This document shows, in pieces, positions 60,823 to 64,000 of a DNA stretch of 64,000 nt. This DNA is from CAVYBY01 sp963766935 (lineage in GTDB: Bacteria > Actinomycetota > UBA4738 > HRBIN12): contig CAVYBY010000002.1 in assembly GCA_963766935.1 (NCBI GenBank), positions 186,001-250,000 on the forward strand, written 5' to 3'. A model generated the notes under the pieces. The model ran no database searches, was not told where the DNA came from, and saw nothing but the letters and a program-made list of their open reading frames with translations. The translations under genes were made by a program, and so were the position numbers. Every line of letters begins with the position of its first letter. Within the stretch, counting starts at the first letter, position 1.

Positions 60823-63312
60823 GTGACCCGGCCCGACCCCGTCGCGCGGCTCCGGGACGAGCTCGACGTGCTCGAGCGCGCCTACTCGACGGGCCATCAC
60901 GGCCGGTGGTCGGCAAACCGGCGTGCCGAGGCGTTCGACCGCGCGCTGGCCGCGCTGTTCGAGGATGCCGGATCGCCGCCCGGCGTCGCGCTCGCTGCGC
61001 TCGGCGGTTACGGCCGCCGACTCCAGCTGCCCGCGTCCGACGTCGACCTGCTCGTTCTTCATCGCGGTATGGACGCGACCCGGCTCGAGACGCTCGTCGG
61101 TGAGCTGCTCTACCCGCTGTGGGACGCGGGCGTCGCGGTCGGGCAGGCGGTGCGCACCCCGAAGGAGTGCGTGCAGGTCGGCGCCGAGCGACTGGACGCT
61201 CTCACCGCCATGCTGGACGCGCGATTTCTCTGCGGGGACCGGGGGCTGCTCGACCCCGCGCTCGAGGAGGTCCTCGCCCCGGTCCGCGCCGATCCCGAGG
61301 TGTTCGCCGGAAGGCTGCTCGCGGCGCGCCTGGCGCGCGAGACGCGGTACGGGAACGCGGGGAACGCCCTGGAGCCCGACCTGAAGGAGGCCGTCGGCGG
61401 TCTTCGCGATGTCGCGTCCCTCGGCTGGCTCGAGCGGGCGTTCGGACAGGCGCTGGTTCCGGCGGGACTGCTTCGTCCCTCGGAGCGCGAGGCGGTCGAC
61501 GGGGCCGAAGAGTTCCTCGTTCGGGCGCGAAGCGCGCTGCATCTGGCCACGGGCAAGCGCACCGACCGCCTGCTGGCGGAGCTCCAGCCCGAAGTCGCCG
61601 ACGCGATGGGATTCGCCGACGAGCCCAGGCTCCCGGCGGTCGACGCGCTGATGCGGGCGACGTTCGAGCACGCGCGCCAGGTGGACCAGATCGTCACCTC
61701 GGTCTTCGATCGCATGCAGGCCCGTGCCGAGGGATCCGCGGCGGACTCGCTCGCGGACGCCGAACCGCTGGATGCCGAGCGTGTGCTCGCGGTTCTGGCC
61801 GGGCTTGCGGCGAGCCGAACCGCGCCGTCGCTCGCGAGCCTCGAAGCCATCGCGGACGCCGATGTTCCCGACGAGGTGACGTGGACGGACGGCATCCGTG
61901 ACGCATTCCTGCGGTTGCTGGCGAGTCCCGACGGCGGTGTCGGGGCGCTGCGGTTGCTGGACCGGCTGGGACTCCTCTCCCGGTATCTCCCCGCCTGGTC
62001 CGAGGTTCGATGCCGTCCCCAGCGTGACCCGTACCACCGGTCGGCGGTCGACACGCATCTCACCGAGACGGTGGGGATCGTGGCGGCGTCGCTTGCCGGA
62101 CAGCCCACGGACGATCCCGTCGAGACGGAGGCCCGCAACGCCATCACCGATCCCGACGGGGTGCGGCTGGGCGCGTTGCTGCACGACATCGGAAAGATCG
62201 GGGCGGGCCGGCACGTCGTCGTCGGAGCGTCGATCGCGGCGGCCACGCTCCGCTCGATGCGGGTGGCGGAGCCCACACGCGACCTTGCGCAGTTCCTGGT
62301 GGATCACCACCTTCTGCTGCCCGACACCGCGACGCGCCGCGACCTGACCGACGAGCGACTCATCGTCGACATCGCCGCCGCCGTCGGGACGCCCGAACGG
62401 CTGGCCGGGCTGTATCTGCTGGCCAAGGCCGACGCCCTCGCCACGGGTCCCGCGGCGTGGACGCCGTGGCGCCGGGCGCTTGTTCGCGAACTGGTGGCGA
62501 AGGTGCAGCGCGCCTTCGAGCGGGGCGAGATGGACGTCGAGGTCGCGGCGCGGCTCAACGAGCGAGTCGGGAGGCTTCGCGATCTGCTCGCCGGCGAGCC
62601 GGACTCGACGGTGGACCGGTTCGTGCTCAGGATGCCGCGCAGTTACTTCCTCGCCATGGAACCGGCGCAGGTGCAGCGTCACTTCTCGGCAATCGCGCCG
62701 CCGCTCGGATCCGACGAGGTTCGGACGGCGGCCGCGCCGGGATCGCGGTCCGGCGCGTACGAGTTGCTCGTGGTTGCCCAGGATCGCCCGGGGCTCCTGT
62801 CCCAGATCGCCGGTTCGCTGACGCTCGCCGGCCTCTCGATCCTGACGGCCCAGATCTTCACGACCGAGGACGACGTGGCGGTCGACGTGTTCGACGTCGA
62901 GGGAGCGTTCCAGGGCGACATCGGAGAGGAGCGCTGGCGGGAGTTCCGCACGACCCTGCATCGCGCGTTCGAGGGGCGGATCTCGCTCGACCACCGGATG
63001 GACGAGAAGCGGCGTCATTATCCGCCGCCGCGACTCGAAACACCGGTGACGGTCGCCGTCGACAACGATGCCTCGGAGTTCGCCACCGTGGTCGAGGTGG
63101 GGGCGCCCGACCGGCTGGGTCTGCTGTTCGACGTGACTCGGGCGTTCGCCGACCTGAAGCTCGACGTCCGCCTTGCCAAGGTCGCCACGTACACCGGCAG
63201 GGTGGTGGACTCGTTCTACGTCCGAGACGCGCTCGGCGCCAAGATCACCGAGCCGGCGCAGGCCGCCGAGATCGAGGACGCGGTCCGAGCCCGGCTCGAG
63301 CCGTCCGGGTAG
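60823..63312 (+). CDS. glnD: P-II uridylyl/adenylyltransferase and removing enzyme
   Basis: Bifunctional sensor enzyme of 829 residues that modifies P-II according to glutamine. Domains in order: nucleotidyltransferase (GGYGRRLQLPASDVDLLVL near residue 65), a helical GlnE-like region with LKEAVGGLRDVASLGWL, an HD phosphohydrolase (LGALLHDIGKIGAGRH near 450), and two C-terminal ACT domains (VVAQDRPGLLSQIAGSLTLAG and VVEVGAPDRLGLLFDVTRAF). In actinobacteria GlnD often adenylylates GlnK, so the nucleotide used is not certain. GTG start, 7 bases after glnB. Confidence 0.92.
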   Translation: MTRPDPVARLRDELDVLERAYSTGHHGRWSANRRAEAFDRALAALFEDAGSPPGVALAALGGYGRRLQLPASDVDLLVLHRGMDATRLETLVGELLYPLWDAGVAVGQAVRTPKECVQVGAERLDALTAMLDARFLCGDRGLLDPALEEVLAPVRADPEVFAGRLLAARLARETRYGNAGNALEPDLKEAVGGLRDVASLGWLERAFGQALVPAGLLRPSEREAVDGAEEFLVRARSALHLATGKRTDRLLAELQPEVADAMGFADEPRLPAVDALMRATFEHARQVDQIVTSVFDRMQARAEGSAADSLADAEPLDAERVLAVLAGLAASRTAPSLASLEAIADADVPDEVTWTDGIRDAFLRLLASPDGGVGALRLLDRLGLLSRYLPAWSEVRCRPQRDPYHRSAVDTHLTETVGIVAASLAGQPTDDPVETEARNAITDPDGVRLGALLHDIGKIGAGRHVVVGASIAAATLRSMRVAEPTRDLAQFLVDHHLLLPDTATRRDLTDERLIVDIAAAVGTPERLAGLYLLAKADALATGPAAWTPWRRALVRELVAKVQRAFERGEMDVEVAARLNERVGRLRDLLAGEPDSTVDRFVLRMPRSYFLAMEPAQVQRHFSAIAPPLGSDEVRTAAAPGSRSGAYELLVVAQDRPGLLSQIAGSLTLAGLSILTAQIFTTEDDVAVDVFDVEGAFQGDIGEERWREFRTTLHRAFEGRISLDHRMDEKRRHYPPPRLETPVTVAVDNDASEFATVVEVGAPDRLGLLFDVTRAFADLKLDVRLAKVATYTGRVVDSFYVRDALGAKITEPAQAAEIEDAVRARLEPSG

Positions 63313-63350
63313 ACGCTCCGGCGCCGGTCAGGCCGCGCGATCGCGCGTCC

Positions 63351-63384
63351 GGTCCCGGCGCGGGCACGGTGGTGTGCCGGGACC
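63351..63384 (+). terminator. hairpin downstream of glnD
   Basis: GGTCCCGGC (63351-63359) and GCCGGGACC (63376-63384) pair around a loop with a smaller internal hairpin. It lies about 40 bases after the glnD stop; no U tract follows, so termination is only probable. Confidence 0.45.
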
Positions 63385-63451
63385 ATGGTGGTTCCGTCGC
63401 GATCGTGTTGCGCTGGGTGCGCCGGGGCCGCCGTCCGGGTAGACCGACGCC

Positions 63452-63685
63452 ATGCGGACGCTGCGGCGACGAACGACGAGGGTGAGTGCCGTGGTCCTGG
63501 TCGTGCTCGTGATCGCCGGCCTCTATCTCGAGAACCTGATCCCGGGCCTGCGGGTCTCGGCGGATCCGGGTGCGCGTGTGCAATGCGAGGAGGACTCCGG
63601 GTTCCTGTACCGCTGGGACGTGACCTCCCACGCCTTTGTGTGCGGGGACAACTGGTTCATCATCCCGGGGTTCCACGGCGTCTAG
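63452..63685 (+). CDS. small exported or membrane-anchored protein
   Basis: A 77-residue protein with a basic N-terminus (RTLRRRTTR), one hydrophobic segment (VVLVVLVIAGLYLENLI) and an outer part with two Cys (VQCEEDSG and FVCGDNWF) that could form a disulfide. Unknown family. It lies alone between the glnD hairpin and the cyclase gene. Confidence 0.5.
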   Translation: MRTLRRRTTRVSAVVLVVLVIAGLYLENLIPGLRVSADPGARVQCEEDSGFLYRWDVTSHAFVCGDNWFIIPGFHGV

Positions 63686-63692
63686 CGGCGGC

Positions 63693-63698
63693 TAGCAT
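63693..63698 (+). promoter_or_regulatory. -10-like element of the cyclase gene (leaderless type)
   Basis: TAGCAT ends 5 bases before GTG 63704. Confidence 0.35.
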
Positions 63699-63703
63699 CG
63701 GGC

Positions 63704-64000
63704 GTGCTCACGTGCGCGTCATGCGGAACGCAGAACCCTGTCGGGGCGAAGTTTTGCAACGAGTGCGGCTCGCCGCTGGGCGCGCCGGTCAGACCCCGAG
63801 AGGTTCGCAAGACCGTCACGGCGCTCTTCTGCGATCTGGTCGGCTCGACCGCCCTCGGGGAGACCCACGACCTCGAGGTGCTCCGCCCGGTCCTGGAACG
63901 CTACTTCGCCGCGATGCGGTCGGCCGTCGAACGCCACGGTGGGCGGGTCGAGAAGTTCATCGGCGACGCCGTCGTGGCCCTGTTCGGTGTGCCGGTCGCC
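63704..64000 (+). CDS. zinc-ribbon adenylate/guanylate cyclase, N-terminal part (cut by window edge)
   Basis: Only the first 99 residues are visible. An N-terminal zinc ribbon (TCASCGTQN and FCNECGSPLG, two CxxC pairs) is followed by the start of a class III nucleotide cyclase domain: VTALFCDLVGSTALGE with the metal-binding Asp, the helix DLEVLRPVLERYFAAMR, and VEKFIGDAVVALFG with the second metal Asp. Such proteins often continue with an AAA/TPR signalling ATPase region, which would lie beyond the window. Confidence 0.85.
   Translation, partial: MLTCASCGTQNPVGAKFCNECGSPLGAPVRPREVRKTVTALFCDLVGSTALGETHDLEVLRPVLERYFAAMRSAVERHGGRVEKFIGDAVVALFGVPVA

Noticed and set aside
1..64000. tRNA, rRNA, CRISPR array, insertion sequence or prophage
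   Set aside because: No cloverleaf with a GTTCGANTC arm, no regularly spaced repeats, no transposase or integrase motif was found on either strand.

Overview
The window is high-GC DNA with dense genes on both strands, frequent GTG starts and very short intergenic gaps. It holds only chromosomal genes: I see no rRNA, tRNA, CRISPR array, transposase or phage gene. The gene content points to Actinomycetota: an arg cluster with argR between argD and argG, a Pol-PE-Lig type LigD with a Ku carrying a lysine-rich tail, an actinobacterial-type zinc-ribbon protein (55889), an RskA-like anti-sigma factor, and at least 15 genes whose -10-like hexamer (TAnnnT) ends 5 to 8 bases before the start codon, the layout expected for leaderless mRNAs. 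I cannot place it below phylum; a deep-branching, possibly uncultured lineage is my guess.

Layout: 1-1865 an M20 peptidase (partial), a CoA-type Nudix hydrolase, a CoA-binding protein and a DUF4177-like protein. 1879-5214 a transsulfuration operon (cbs, a DUF429 gene, metB-like). 5342-8820 a c-di-GMP module of three receiver-domain proteins (REC-GGDEF, REC-histidine kinase, REC-EAL). 8900-13904 histidine degradation (hutU, hutH, hutI) plus a decayed EfeO-like fragment. 13951-24401 a CytX-like permease, pepA, a methyltransferase, membrane and FMN-barrel proteins, PAP2, an Mrp/ApbC Fe-S carrier ATPase and a divergent ArsR/SufR-like regulator. 24426-29686 a slipin/NfeD operon, an ECF sigma/anti-sigma pair, a flavin-dependent oxidoreductase and two small DNA-binding proteins. 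29732-35221 glpX, an SDR epimerase, pgsA, a PHP phosphoesterase, a HAD hydrolase and NDH-2. 35322-40320 an ApbE/ferric-reductase-like locus followed by a two-component system and a CBS protein. 40406-46341 TldE/TldD, MarR, membrane proteins and RmuC. 46374-54697 a GH114 protein and argCJBDRGH, closed by a strong hairpin. 54780-64000 a cold-shock protein, a PIG-L deacetylase, a zinc ribbon, LigD, Ku, glnB, glnD and the start of an adenylate cyclase.

Operons are tightly coupled: every junction in argCJBDRGH is a 4-base ATGA or GTGA overlap, and the same holds for cbs-DUF429-metB (partly), NfeD-slipin, sigma-anti-sigma and pgsA-epimerase. Several convergent pairs even share their stop codons.

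A caution for any reader: about ten conserved genes (hutU, hutH, hutI, argG, ligD, tldD, tldE, the HAD hydrolase, the REC-kinase and REC-EAL genes) are broken by apparent single-base indels while both halves keep full family conservation. The simplest reading is consensus indels left in a draft (for example long-read) assembly rather than real pseudogenes; I annotate these loci over their full extent and say where the frame changes. The only stretch longer than 300 bases without an intact gene is 12123-12670, which carries the EfeO-like remnant and a palindrome.
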